A stretch of 64,000 nt of DNA from JBBSUQ01 sp964389755 (GTDB taxonomy: Bacteria > Bacteroidota > Bacteroidia > Flavobacteriales_D > Crocinitomicaceae), in NCBI GenBank assembly GCA_964389755.1, contig CAYMEW010000021.1:1-64000 (forward strand), in the 5' to 3' direction. Positions 1-9,272 of this stretch are shown here, piece by piece. Position 1 is the first letter of the stretch; each line of letters opens with the position of its first letter. The notes below the pieces were generated by a model. That model ran no database searches. It was not told the DNA's origin and saw nothing but the letters and a program-made list of their open reading frames with translations. Position numbers and translations under genes: made by a program.

Positions 1-2
1 AA

Positions 3-104
3 AAGGATTTTATTCCGCGATTCCGAGAATTTTACAACTCCCTGGAAATGCGAACCTGCTCCAAATGCGGTACGGTTATGGAAGCCGATGACCGCTTCGT
101 GTAA
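3..104 (+). CDS. C-terminal fragment of a protein with a CxxCG zinc knuckle
   Basis: The reading frame is open from the window edge and ends with TAA at 102-104, giving the last 33 residues of a protein. The fragment contains Cys-Ser-Lys-Cys-Gly followed by an acidic tail (MEADDRFV). This looks like half of a zinc ribbon or a short C-terminal zinc knuckle. Too little is present to name the family. The gene points towards, and converges with, the large leftward gene that ends at 138. Confidence 0.5.
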   Translation, partial: KDFIPRFREFYNSLEMRTCSKCGTVMEADDRFV

Positions 105-137
105 ACCGCGGATAATTTTCTCTTAAATAAACACAGA

Positions 138-3100
138 TCAGCGCAACAGGTTAATATGTCCCGTTCGCATGTACTTCTGATCGTTGAAATCGGTATATAC
201 GACTTTCCAGACATAGGTTCCGTCCGGGCAGGGTAAACCGTTATACGTTCCATCCCAGTATTCGTCGAGCGAATCAAGCGTACAGATCAATTCACCCCAC
301 CGATTAAAAATGCGCATTTCGAATGTCCGGATATTTCCCCCTTCTGCACGGAAGAGGTTGTTAAACCCATCATTACCGCCGGGTGTAAAGGTATTCGGCA
401 CATACAGGATCGCATCGTAATGAATAGTCGTCTGATCGGAAGCTCTACATCCGTTTTCGTCAATGTACGTTACAGTATACGTAAAGTTCTGATCCGGAGA
501 CGCCAGCGGCTGATCACACACTACACAGGTTAAAAACTCCCCGGGCGACCATACATAATTCCCCGAAGTCCCACCGGTAGCGTATAACTGCACCTCATCC
601 CCCGGAAAAGCATAAACGTCCGGGTTTGCCTGTACGAACGGTTTCGGGAAAAGATCGACAAATACCGTATCGTGGTCAGTGCATCCGAAATTGTCGGTTC
701 CGCTTACAATGAACTCGGTCGGTACAACCGGTTTCACGACCACGGGATTCCCCGACGGATTTACAACGTAGTCTGCAGGCTGCCAGTGATACGAATTCGC
801 GCCGTTTGCCATCAACGGAACCGGTGTTCCGGGACAAACGATCGTATCCGGGCTAGCTGTTACATGCGGACGGATTACACGCACAAACATACTGTCGCGG
901 ACGGTCGCGCAGGCGTTTTCAAAGTCGCAGTAATAGTACGTACTGATCGGCGGATTCATGGAAACCGTCGGACCGCTCAACGGGAAAATGTAAAAATTGG
1001 GATTCCAGTAATAGTTCTGCGCGCCGGAAACGGTAACATCCGTTTCGGTACCGTAACACAAATCGATGGAATCCGGCATCTGCGGATCCGGCGGCGTGAA
1101 AAACACCTGTATATTTACCGTTTCCTGCAAGGTACAGCCATCGGCAGTGGTGACCGTTACCACGTAATTCGTGGTTTGATCAGGCGTACTTACGGGCGTG
1201 GCCGAGGTCGGATCGTCGAGGTAGTCAGGCGGACTCCAGTTATACGTCGTACCGCCGGAAACAAAAAGCGGCACGCTGTTGCCAATACAGATCGACGTAT
1301 CGTTTGAAATATCCGAAATTCCCTGGAAAACATCGAGCTGAACGGTCACCGTGTCTACTCCGCACGTATCTGAAATGATGACGGTGAATAAAGTCGTCTC
1401 GAAAATGGTCGCGGTCGGCGTGGCACTCGTGGAATCATCCAGTACGTTGCCGGGAGACCACGCATAGTGCGAACCTCCAAAGGCTTCCAGTTGATAATCT
1501 TCGCCGGGACAAACCGTGGATGCCGGCGGCACAACGCCACCCTGGAAGTCATTTATATCCACATCAAACACCGTCGTGTCCGAACTGAAGCAGTTGTTCG
1601 TATCCGAAACGATTAGCGTGACCTCGTAATTTCCGGGAGACGTGTAAAAATGCGTGGGATTTACCAGTGTGGAGGTGGTGTTATCGCCGAAATCCCAGAA
1701 AAAGCTGTTCCCATTGGCACTGTTGTTATCAAAAATTACCGGGTCCGGGATGCAGACGATTGTGTTCGGTGTACTCACTATGGCCTCGATCTCATTCAGT
1801 TTAAATTTAAAAACGGCCATGTTGCAATTCGTACTGTTATTCGTTTCCGAAAAAGCACCCGGTGTGGTTGTAAAACCGTGATCCTGTCCGCCACAGGCCC
1901 CGCAAACTGCGTGATAGATTCGTCCCTGCTTATCAAAACGACTTGTGCCCCCGTCCACATGGTTAGAACTTGTGCTCAATCCCCCGAAATAAGTCGCATA
2001 TTTCAAATTCATCGCGTCATGATCAAGCACGGCAATGTAAAAGTTACTCCCGTTCGTCGTGCTTTGGTAAGCGTCCGAAGTAAGCGGAAACCCGTTGGAT
2101 GAACTGTTGACCGCATCACTGAATTGTACGTTGATCAGCCCGCCCCAGCCTGAAAAATAAATGTCATAGCAATCACTGACCAGGAATGCCGTCGGAGAAA
2201 TTTCCGCGTGTCCGGAGCCCGCGCCGATCATCGTTGTCCAGAGTGTTGAGGAAAGAGCCCCGTTGTACTTACGAATAAACTGCCCGGAGTTCGGATTGCC
2301 GTAATGTCCCGGTGTTATGGGCCAGTTGCTTTCGGTTTGTCCGAATACGTATACATTATCATCCAAATCTATTTGCACGAAATAGGTCTGGTCGAATTCA
2401 TTCATTCCCATATAAGTTCCGGACATCGATGCTCCGGTCGATGCATTGAACCGCGCCACGTAGCCATCCATAATTCCGCCGTTATAGCTCAGGTCTTCGC
2501 CCGAAGTAAACAGCCCGGTCGATTTGGTACCGCCCGCAACGTACAACTGTCCTGTAGAATTCAGTTCGAGTGCATTTCCGGAATCGTCACCGCTCCCGCC
2601 GAAATACGAAGACCAAGTCAACGAGTTAAGCGCAACGGGTAATTTACAGATCACGGCATCCTGGTTCCCCTGTGCGGACTGTCCGGAGGTAACGGGAAAG
2701 TTAACGGAGTTCGTTGACGAAGCGATGTACACGCTTCCGGCATCATCCACGATGATCTCGCCCCGGTAATCGTCGCCGTAATTAAAACGACATTCCGTAT
2801 TGGTACCGTCGTTGCCGGCGCCGCCGAGATAGGTAGACGCCAGCAGTGCGGAACCGTTCTGATTCAGTCGTGCAATATAGATATCCGTACCCTGCGGAAA
2901 GTACAATTCGTTGGCAATGTATGCGCTCCCTCCGCCGAAGGTATTGTCGAAGCCTCCCGTGGGAATGGGGAAATCCGCCGATCCGGTAACCCCGAGAATA
3001 AACAATTCCCCGTTTTCCGCACTCACAATACTATTCGGTGTTTCATTGGAACTTCCGCCCAAAAACGTGGAGTAGATCAGGGCCGTTCCGGAAGCGTTGA

Positions 3101-4007
3101 ATTTGGATATCGCCACGTCAAAACCGGCAATCGAAATGTGCGAACTTCCGCCATTGAATGAGTTATCATAAGCGCCGGTGGTTGTCGGATAACTCGACCC
3201 GAAAACAATTCCTCCGCTGACCAGGTTTGTCTGCGGGTCCGGGGCAGCCGTAAATCCCCAGTTATCCGAAAAGGACCCGGTAAATGAAGAAAAAACGAGT
3301 ACGGGATCGATCACTAGTTGCTGATTCGAGTCATACCCTTCGGGAAAATGATAACTGATGCGATTATCCCGGACAACAAATTCGGCGGGGACCATTTTCT
3401 TTTTTCCGTTGATCACATTCCAGGCGACCGGCTTTTCTTCGATGATTGTGCCGAAATCGGTCGGTATGAGCAAGTTCCCTTTTTCATTTACCCGGATACC
3501 GTCGGTTCCTTCGTAACTCGTAACGATCTGCGTCGGATCGCTACCCGGTTGGAGTATGAAACTGTATTTGAGTCCGCGTTCAAGCCCTTCATAAACCAGG
3601 TCAATGCCTGGATAAAAGGATTTCATGCTTACCTGGTGAACGGAACGCAATTCGCTTTTCCAGCGAGCCGGGTCATTTCCGATAAAATAATTCCTGTAAA
3701 ACCCGGAAGAATCGGACGTTTCGGATTCTCCCTGCCAGTTACTGTTCAGAAAGGTTGCACGAATCACATGTCCGTGATAAGAATCGGAGCCTGACTCCCC
3801 TTCATGGCTTGCGTGTGCTTTATGGGCTGCATCACTCAGGTTGAAGAGCAGTCCGTCGTTTTCCACGTACAATTCTCCGTAATTGAGCTCTGCGCGCCAT
3901 CGGATGCGCTCGTCCCACTGCCCGGCATTGGGGTGCAGCCACATCTTTTCCGAAGTCTGGGAAAAGGAGAACGCACACAGAAACACCTGCGAAAAAAGCA
4001 ATGCCAA
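138..4007 (-). CDS. T9SS-exported giant surface protein: SBBP repeats, PKD domains, gliding-motility C-terminal domain
   Basis: A secreted protein of about 1290 residues. A hydrophobic signal segment ends near FSFSQ, followed by the WLHPNAGQW-type N-terminal domain common in Bacteroidota adhesins. Residues ~240-700 hold beta-propeller-like SBBP repeats (STFLGG, STYLGG, SSYFGG). A PKD domain (FWDFGD) lies near 770. Several ~85-residue repeats of the type CPG..L.A.GG..Y.WSP follow to ~1170. The last ~90 residues (VPNTFTPGG ... FNRWGE ... DGTYVWKV) are the CHU_C/TIGR04131 domain used for type IX export. Known families: surface adhesins or gliding-associated proteins. The start is uncertain: the frame has no ATG between the stop at 4062 and this TTG at 4005-4007, and the Arg/Lys expected before a signal peptide lies upstream of the TTG. 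Confidence 0.85.
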   Translation of the reverse strand: MALLFSQVFLCAFSFSQTSEKMWLHPNAGQWDERIRWRAELNYGELYVENDGLLFNLSDAAHKAHASHEGESGSDSYHGHVIRATFLNSNWQGESETSDSSGFYRNYFIGNDPARWKSELRSVHQVSMKSFYPGIDLVYEGLERGLKYSFILQPGSDPTQIVTSYEGTDGIRVNEKGNLLIPTDFGTIIEEKPVAWNVINGKKKMVPAEFVVRDNRISYHFPEGYDSNQQLVIDPVLVFSSFTGSFSDNWGFTAAPDPQTNLVSGGIVFGSSYPTTTGAYDNSFNGGSSHISIAGFDVAISKFNASGTALIYSTFLGGSSNETPNSIVSAENGELFILGVTGSADFPIPTGGFDNTFGGGSAYIANELYFPQGTDIYIARLNQNGSALLASTYLGGAGNDGTNTECRFNYGDDYRGEIIVDDAGSVYIASSTNSVNFPVTSGQSAQGNQDAVICKLPVALNSLTWSSYFGGSGDDSGNALELNSTGQLYVAGGTKSTGLFTSGEDLSYNGGIMDGYVARFNASTGASMSGTYMGMNEFDQTYFVQIDLDDNVYVFGQTESNWPITPGHYGNPNSGQFIRKYNGALSSTLWTTMIGAGSGHAEISPTAFLVSDCYDIYFSGWGGLINVQFSDAVNSSSNGFPLTSDAYQSTTNGSNFYIAVLDHDAMNLKYATYFGGLSTSSNHVDGGTSRFDKQGRIYHAVCGACGGQDHGFTTTPGAFSETNNSTNCNMAVFKFKLNEIEAIVSTPNTIVCIPDPVIFDNNSANGNSFFWDFGDNTTSTLVNPTHFYTSPGNYEVTLIVSDTNNCFSSDTTVFDVDINDFQGGVVPPASTVCPGEDYQLEAFGGSHYAWSPGNVLDDSTSATPTATIFETTLFTVIISDTCGVDTVTVQLDVFQGISDISNDTSICIGNSVPLFVSGGTTYNWSPPDYLDDPTSATPVSTPDQTTNYVVTVTTADGCTLQETVNIQVFFTPPDPQMPDSIDLCYGTETDVTVSGAQNYYWNPNFYIFPLSGPTVSMNPPISTYYYCDFENACATVRDSMFVRVIRPHVTASPDTIVCPGTPVPLMANGANSYHWQPADYVVNPSGNPVVVKPVVPTEFIVSGTDNFGCTDHDTVFVDLFPKPFVQANPDVYAFPGDEVQLYATGGTSGNYVWSPGEFLTCVVCDQPLASPDQNFTYTVTYIDENGCRASDQTTIHYDAILYVPNTFTPGGNDGFNNLFRAEGGNIRTFEMRIFNRWGELICTLDSLDEYWDGTYNGLPCPDGTYVWKVVYTDFNDQKYMRTGHINLLR

Positions 4008-4196
4008 TTTTCGTAGCCGGAATAAGGTATGTGCACTATTCGGGGCCAGTTCTTTAAAACTTTATGTTCTCAACAAGTTAAACTCGTTTTTTATCAAAAA
4101 GGTTGCCTCGAAAAGTACGTAATTTTTGGCATTTTAAAAAGTTTTGATCCCCTTTTCCATTTCGGCCGCAAATCATGCCGTAACAGATAAATTGCG

Positions 4197-4204
4197 TACC
4201 TTTG
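4197..4204 (+). promoter_or_regulatory. Bacteroidota -7 box (TACCTTTG) of the PurF-family gene
   Basis: TACCTTTG matches the Bacteroidota housekeeping -7 consensus TAnnTTTG exactly and ends 22 bases before the ATG at 4227. About 19 bases upstream, where TTG is expected, there is ATG (one mismatch). Confidence 0.55.
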
Positions 4205-4226
4205 TACCTCATTTCAGAAAACACGG

Positions 4227-6128
4227 ATGAGCGACTCGATCAAGCACGAATGTGGGATTGCGCTTTTGCGATTGAAACAACCCCTCCAGTTTTACCTCGA
4301 CAAATACGGAACGGCCTTTTACGGCCTGAACAAGTTGCACCTGCTGATGGAAAAGCAGCACAACCGCGGGCAGGACGGCGCCGGTGTGGCCAACATCAAA
4401 TTCGACATGCAACCGGGCGAACGCTATATTTCGCGTCACCGGTCTATCGACAGTAAACCGATCCAGGACATTTTCGATCAGATTAACGATCGGTTCCGGC
4501 AGATCGGCGAAGAAAACCCGAGCCTGTTGAAAGATGTCGACTACCTCAAGCGTAACGCCGGCTTTACCGGTGAGCTCTTCCTCGGACACCTGCGCTACGG
4601 TACCTTCGGCCGAAATTCCATTGAAAGTTGTCACCCTTTCCTGCGCCAGAACAACTGGATCACGCGAAACCTTGTGGTGGCGGGGAACTTCAACCTGACC
4701 AATGTCGACGAACTTTTTGACGTGCTGCTGCACATCGGCCAACATCCGAAAGAAAAGTCCGACACGGTTACCGTCATGGAAAAGATCGGGCATTTCCTCG
4801 ACATGGAAAACGAAGAAATGCACAGCCAGCTGAAAGCCCAGGGCTACAGCAACCAGGAGATCTACGAGCGGATTGCCCGCAAACTCGATATCGAACGCAT
4901 TCTGAAACGTGCTTCGGAAGACTGGGACGGCGGTTATGCCATGGCCGGGCTCTTCGGACACGGTGATGCATTCGTGTTGCGCGATCCTTCCGGGATCCGA
5001 CCGGCTTTCTGGTACGAGGACGATGAAGTATGCGTGGTGGCCTCCGAACGACCGGTCATCCAGACTGCCTTTAACCTAAAAGCAGACGATATCCGCGAGT
5101 TGACGCCGGGTTGTGCGCTGATCCTCAAAAAGGACGGCGAGATCAACGAAGTCCGGATCAATGAAGCGCTCGAACCGAAAAAGTGTTCGTTCGAACGTAT
5201 CTACTTTTCGCGCGGAAACGATAAAGACATCTACGAAGAACGCAAACGACTCGGGAAATACATCGTTCCCCAGATCCTGGAGGCCGTGAATTACGACCTC
5301 GATCACTCGGTTTTTTCTTTTATCCCGAATACGGCTGAAGTCTCTTTCTACGGAATGATCAAAGGACTGGAAAGCTACATGAACGAACAAAAGTTCGAGG
5401 AGATCATGGCACTCGGAAGTAACCCGGATCCCGAAAAACTCCGTACCATCCTGAACCGCAGGGCGCGTACTGAAAAAATTGCGATAAAAGATGCCAAACT
5501 GCGCACGTTTATTACGCAGGACGACAGCCGGGACGACCTGGTAGCGCACGTATACGACATTACCTACGGAAGCGTGGAACGCGGAAAAGACAACCTCGTT
5601 GTGATCGACGACAGCATCGTACGCGGAACCACACTCAAGCAAAGTATTTTCAGGATCCTCGACCGGCTCGATCCGAAAAAGATCATCGTCGTTTCTTCCG
5701 CTCCGCAGATCCGTTACCCCGACTGTTACGGGATCGACATGGCTAAAATGGGTGATTTCATTGCCTTCGAAGCGGCCATTGAGTTGCTCAGAACAACCGG
5801 GAAAGAATCCGTGATCCACGAAGTTTACCGAAAGTGTAAGGAACAATCCGACATCCCGAAAGAACAGATCCGGAATTACGTGAAAGAGATCTATGCACCG
5901 TTTACAAACGACGAAATCTCCGCACAGATCGCTAAAATGCTGAAACCGGAAAGTATTCAGGCCGAAGTTGAAATCATTTACCAGACGGTTGACAACCTGC
6001 ACCGGGCCTGTCCGGATAACCTCGGCGACTGGTATTTCACAGGAGACTACCCAACTCCGGGTGGAAACAAAGTGGTCAATCGTGCATTTATCAACTGGAT
6101 GGAAGGCAAAAACGAACGGGCATACTGA
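4227..6128 (+). CDS. Amidophosphoribosyltransferase family protein, long Bacteroidota form
   Basis: The family makes 5-phosphoribosylamine from PRPP and glutamine, the first step of purine synthesis. The N-terminus MSDSIKHECGIALL places the Ntn-type catalytic Cys at residue 9, so a short propeptide would be removed. The glutaminase half has RGQDGAG, GHLRYGT and the GNFNLTN region. The PRPP-binding loop VVIDDSIVRGTT is near residue 455. At 633 residues it is longer than the usual ~470-510 of PurF, with extra sequence between glutaminase and phosphoribosyltransferase parts (~130-200 and ~330-410) and a longer C-terminus. Bacteroidota often carry such a long paralog beside a standard PurF, so I leave the symbol blank. 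It stands alone, driven by the box at 4197. Confidence 0.85.
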   Translation: MSDSIKHECGIALLRLKQPLQFYLDKYGTAFYGLNKLHLLMEKQHNRGQDGAGVANIKFDMQPGERYISRHRSIDSKPIQDIFDQINDRFRQIGEENPSLLKDVDYLKRNAGFTGELFLGHLRYGTFGRNSIESCHPFLRQNNWITRNLVVAGNFNLTNVDELFDVLLHIGQHPKEKSDTVTVMEKIGHFLDMENEEMHSQLKAQGYSNQEIYERIARKLDIERILKRASEDWDGGYAMAGLFGHGDAFVLRDPSGIRPAFWYEDDEVCVVASERPVIQTAFNLKADDIRELTPGCALILKKDGEINEVRINEALEPKKCSFERIYFSRGNDKDIYEERKRLGKYIVPQILEAVNYDLDHSVFSFIPNTAEVSFYGMIKGLESYMNEQKFEEIMALGSNPDPEKLRTILNRRARTEKIAIKDAKLRTFITQDDSRDDLVAHVYDITYGSVERGKDNLVVIDDSIVRGTTLKQSIFRILDRLDPKKIIVVSSAPQIRYPDCYGIDMAKMGDFIAFEAAIELLRTTGKESVIHEVYRKCKEQSDIPKEQIRNYVKEIYAPFTNDEISAQIAKMLKPESIQAEVEIIYQTVDNLHRACPDNLGDWYFTGDYPTPGGNKVVNRAFINWMEGKNERAY

Positions 6129-6140
6129 TGATCGCTGTGC

Positions 6141-7553
6141 TTAATTGCTTCCCCGGAAGGTGATCAGTCGAATTTCCTGTTTCAGATTGTTTTTCGCATC
6201 GGCAAGCCTGAAGATCGGGATGTAACGTCCGTTGGCCAGTTCCGCCGCATCGCGCATTTCCGCTTCATCGTTTTCCTTATTTTTAATTCCGACAACGGAT
6301 AGCGTAAATCCCTTACGGGCATACTTCTTAATGTACTTTTTATAGTCATCCGAATTGCGGTTGAAAGCACCGTCAGTTATAATTATGACATGATTGGCCC
6401 CGCCTTCGATCATCGCGCTTTTCGCTTCTTTAAACCCGAGTTTGATCCCATCTCCACCGGCTGTCATCCCTCCGGCTTTCAGGGCTTCTACCTGCCTGTA
6501 GATGGTTTCTTTATCAGAGCCGGACACCGATTCGAGTAATACCTCGGCATCGCTGGAATAGGTAACGATTCCCATCTTATCCTGCGGACGTAGCATTTCA
6601 GCCAGCTGTACCAGTGCAAATTTCATGAGTTCGATCTTGTCCGCCTGCCGCATGGACGAGGATACATCCAGCACAAAAACCACATTGACCGGTCGAAAAT
6701 AAGATTCATCAAAATTATCGGGATCCAGGGAGGCCAGGTCAGCCGGCACTTCGACTGCGGTTTCATTTTCGGAAAGTTGTTCCTCGAGTTCCAGCTCCGG
6801 ATTCGTCTCCACGATCAGTTCAGTAGTATCCAAAACTACGATTTCCGGTTCGCGCTGCGGTAATTCCGGACCAACTGCCGGGTCTTTCTCCAGTTCGATG
6901 ACGATGTAATTCCGTTTAAAATTAACATACGCGGCCATTTCCGCCGGATGGTACTGATCATGTGACGCATAGAAATACGTGAACCCGAGCGGCACGGAAC
7001 GTTCAACGGAGCCGTTTTTATCCGTTTTTTTTGTAAACAGCGGTCGGCCGTTTTGAATCAGCGAGACCGTAGAAGCCGGAAGTTCGGCGCGCGTCGCCTT
7101 ATCGATCACTACCACCGTCAGTTTGAAATCCGTATTATTCGTTCCGGGTTGCTGTGAAAAGTCGGGGCAATCCTGGAAGGACGCCAGATCGCCGGCCGGT
7201 TTCTCGCGCATGTTTCCCGTCAGGCGTATTTTCACCGGTTCGGCGCGGTCACTGGTAAAAACTTCGATGTCGTAGGCAAATCGTCCTTTTTGCTTCGGAT
7301 TTACCTGGAAACGCAGCAGGCGCGTACTGTCTTTTTCGATGAACTGACCGGATGAAATGTAAACGACCTCCATCGGTTTTACAACGCGCAGAATATATTC
7401 CTGCTTTTCACCGGTGTTCTTCAATGCAATGTCTATAAACCGATCGTCGTACGGCATCAGCTCTCCGAAATCGTGCCGGGTACGATCGAATACGATTTGC
7501 GCGTGCAATACGGGAATGCTCAATAGAAACAAACAGAAAAATAGGTACTTCAT
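6141..7553 (-). CDS. Secreted DUF1573-like / von Willebrand A domain protein
   Basis: A 470-residue exported protein. A signal peptide (residues 1-18, ending VLHA) is followed by an N-terminal Ig-like domain of DUF1573 type (HDFGEL, ALKNTGE). A short carboxypeptidase-regulatory-like stretch comes near 145-210 and an acidic linker to ~285. A VWA domain fills the rest, with a complete MIDAS metal site: DVSSSM, the Thr in GGMTAGG and TDGAF. VWA domains bind protein ligands in a metal-dependent way. The ligand is unknown. The gene converges with the PurF-family gene, only 12 bases between the two stops, and no clear terminator is visible there. Confidence 0.8.
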   Translation of the reverse strand: MKYLFFCLFLLSIPVLHAQIVFDRTRHDFGELMPYDDRFIDIALKNTGEKQEYILRVVKPMEVVYISSGQFIEKDSTRLLRFQVNPKQKGRFAYDIEVFTSDRAEPVKIRLTGNMREKPAGDLASFQDCPDFSQQPGTNNTDFKLTVVVIDKATRAELPASTVSLIQNGRPLFTKKTDKNGSVERSVPLGFTYFYASHDQYHPAEMAAYVNFKRNYIVIELEKDPAVGPELPQREPEIVVLDTTELIVETNPELELEEQLSENETAVEVPADLASLDPDNFDESYFRPVNVVFVLDVSSSMRQADKIELMKFALVQLAEMLRPQDKMGIVTYSSDAEVLLESVSGSDKETIYRQVEALKAGGMTAGGDGIKLGFKEAKSAMIEGGANHVIIITDGAFNRNSDDYKKYIKKYARKGFTLSVVGIKNKENDEAEMRDAAELANGRYIPIFRLADAKNNLKQEIRLITFRGSN

Positions 7554-7668
7554 CTTCTAAAATTACCCGATCGCTTCAATAATCGTGCGAAAAACGGCTT
7601 CTCTTTAGTTATAACCCGGAAAATGTCCGTTTAGTACATTCCAATATTTCCCTTTTACAATTTGCGGA

Positions 7669-9201
7669 TCAGTTCTCCGCAACGGAGACCAGGTTCTTCC
7701 CGGTCATTTCAACCGGTGCGGCAATGTGCAGCCTGCGCAGGATCGTTGGTGCAACGTCCGCAAGAATGCCGTCAGACATTTGCAGTCCTTTTTCGTTCGT
7801 TACAAGTACGACCGGAACCGGGTTCAACGAATGGGCGGTATTCGGAGTTCCATCGTGGTTTACCGCATAATCCGCATTTCCGTGGTCGGCAATCACTACG
7901 AACTCGTATCCCAGTTCCAGACCGGTTTCCACGAGTTCACCCAAACAGGAATCCACCGTTTCCACTGCCTTTATGATCGCTTCATAGACCCCTGTATGTC
8001 CTACCATATCCGGATTGGCAAAGTTCAGGCAAAAAAAGTCGGGCTGTTGTTCACGCAGAAAGGATACCGCTTCGTTTTTCAGTTCGATCGCACTCATTTC
8101 CGGTTGCAAATCATAGGTTGCGACTTTGGGGGAATTTACGAGAATACGTGATTCATTCGGAAAAACGGCTTCTCTTCCACCGCTAAAAAAGAAGGTTACG
8201 TGCGGATATTTTTCGGTTTCCGCCGCGCGTAATTGTGTACGATCGAGTTTCGAAAGCACCTCCCCGAGCGTATTCACCAGGTTGTCTTTCTCAAAAATAA
8301 CGCGGACATTTTTAAAGGTCGGGTCGTAACTCGTCATCGTCAGGTAATCAAGACGAAGCGCGTGCATATTTTGCTCCGGGAAATCCTTTTGAGTGAGCGC
8401 AATCGCGATCTCCCTCGGACGATCCGTACGGAAGTTGAAACTAATCACCGTATCACCGTTTTCAATTTTCGCAACAGGTTGCCCGTCTTCGGTCAGCACG
8501 AAAGGCTCGATAAATTCATCCGTAATGCCTTCGGCATAGTGCTTTTCGATCGCTTCTTCCGCATCCGTATATTGGTCGCCGGCAGCATTTACCATGGCAT
8601 GATACGCTTTTGCAATCCGTTCCCAGCGATTGTCACGGTCCATCGCGTAATAGCGCCCGGAAACGCTTGCAATGCGGATATTCGTTCCTTTGATCTTTTC
8701 CTGAAGCAGGCTGATGAAGTGTTTTCCGCTTTTCGGATCGCAATCGCGGCCGTCCGTAAACACATGAATGCACACTTTTTCAAGCTGATGTTTCACGGCC
8801 ATATCGCATAAGGCAAAGAGGTGCTCGTAATGGCTGTGTACGCCGCCGTCAGAAACAAGCCCCATGAGGTGCAGCGTTTTTCCGGATTCGCGAACTGCAT
8901 CAAAGGCTTTGAGAAGAACGGGATTTTTAAAGAATTCGCCCTCCCGAATGGATTTATTGATTCGTGTGAGTTCCTGGTACACGATACGTCCGGCGCCGAT
9001 ATTTAGGTGACCGACCTCCGAATTTCCCATTTGTCCTTCCGGCAAACCGACGTTTTCACCGAAAGTCTTCAGGGTAGCGTGCGGATAGTTCTGTAACAAT
9101 TTATCCATGACGGGCGTGTTCGCAGCGTGTACCGCATCCGAGCGCGTTCCGTCACCAATTCCCCATCCGTCCAGAATTATAAGTCCTATGCGATTTCTCA
9201 T
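7669..9201 (-). CDS. gpmI: 2,3-bisphosphoglycerate-independent phosphoglycerate mutase
   Basis: Interconverts 3- and 2-phosphoglycerate in glycolysis/gluconeogenesis in the cytoplasm, using two Mn2+ ions. At 510 residues it has the normal family length. Visible active-site elements: Asp11 in ILDGWG, the phosphoserine nucleophile Ser61 in GNSEVGHLNIG, the FTDGRD loop, SGRYYAMDRDNRW, and the C-terminal metal-binding DHGNAD. The gene is monocistronic and faces the histidine kinase gene's tail end. A TATTTTTG box sits directly before the ATG. Confidence 0.97.
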   Translation of the reverse strand: MRNRIGLIILDGWGIGDGTRSDAVHAANTPVMDKLLQNYPHATLKTFGENVGLPEGQMGNSEVGHLNIGAGRIVYQELTRINKSIREGEFFKNPVLLKAFDAVRESGKTLHLMGLVSDGGVHSHYEHLFALCDMAVKHQLEKVCIHVFTDGRDCDPKSGKHFISLLQEKIKGTNIRIASVSGRYYAMDRDNRWERIAKAYHAMVNAAGDQYTDAEEAIEKHYAEGITDEFIEPFVLTEDGQPVAKIENGDTVISFNFRTDRPREIAIALTQKDFPEQNMHALRLDYLTMTSYDPTFKNVRVIFEKDNLVNTLGEVLSKLDRTQLRAAETEKYPHVTFFFSGGREAVFPNESRILVNSPKVATYDLQPEMSAIELKNEAVSFLREQQPDFFCLNFANPDMVGHTGVYEAIIKAVETVDSCLGELVETGLELGYEFVVIADHGNADYAVNHDGTPNTAHSLNPVPVVLVTNEKGLQMSDGILADVAPTILRRLHIAAPVEMTGKNLVSVAEN

Positions 9202-9205
9202 ACTA

Positions 9206-9213
9206 CAAAAATA
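9206..9213 (-). promoter_or_regulatory. -7 box (TATTTTTG) abutting the gpmI start codon
   Basis: Read on the minus strand this is TATTTTTG, an exact TAnnTTTG match. Its last G lies only 4 bases before the ATG of gpmI (9199-9201), so transcription would begin at or next to the start codon. Confidence 0.5.
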
Positions 9214-9272
9214 CCGGAAAGCACCCTAAATCGATCAGGGTTGAACCAGTTTTTAAGAATTACTGACCCAAA

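Noticed and set aside
4209..4961. A 250-codon open frame antisense to the PurF-family gene
   Set aside because: It is fully inside a confidently identified gene, and its translation has no motif, signal or homolog pattern I can see.
5076..6002. A 308-codon open frame antisense to the PurF-family gene
   Set aside because: Shadow of the codon bias of the sense gene; it covers the conserved PRPP loop region, which is clearly coding on the plus strand.
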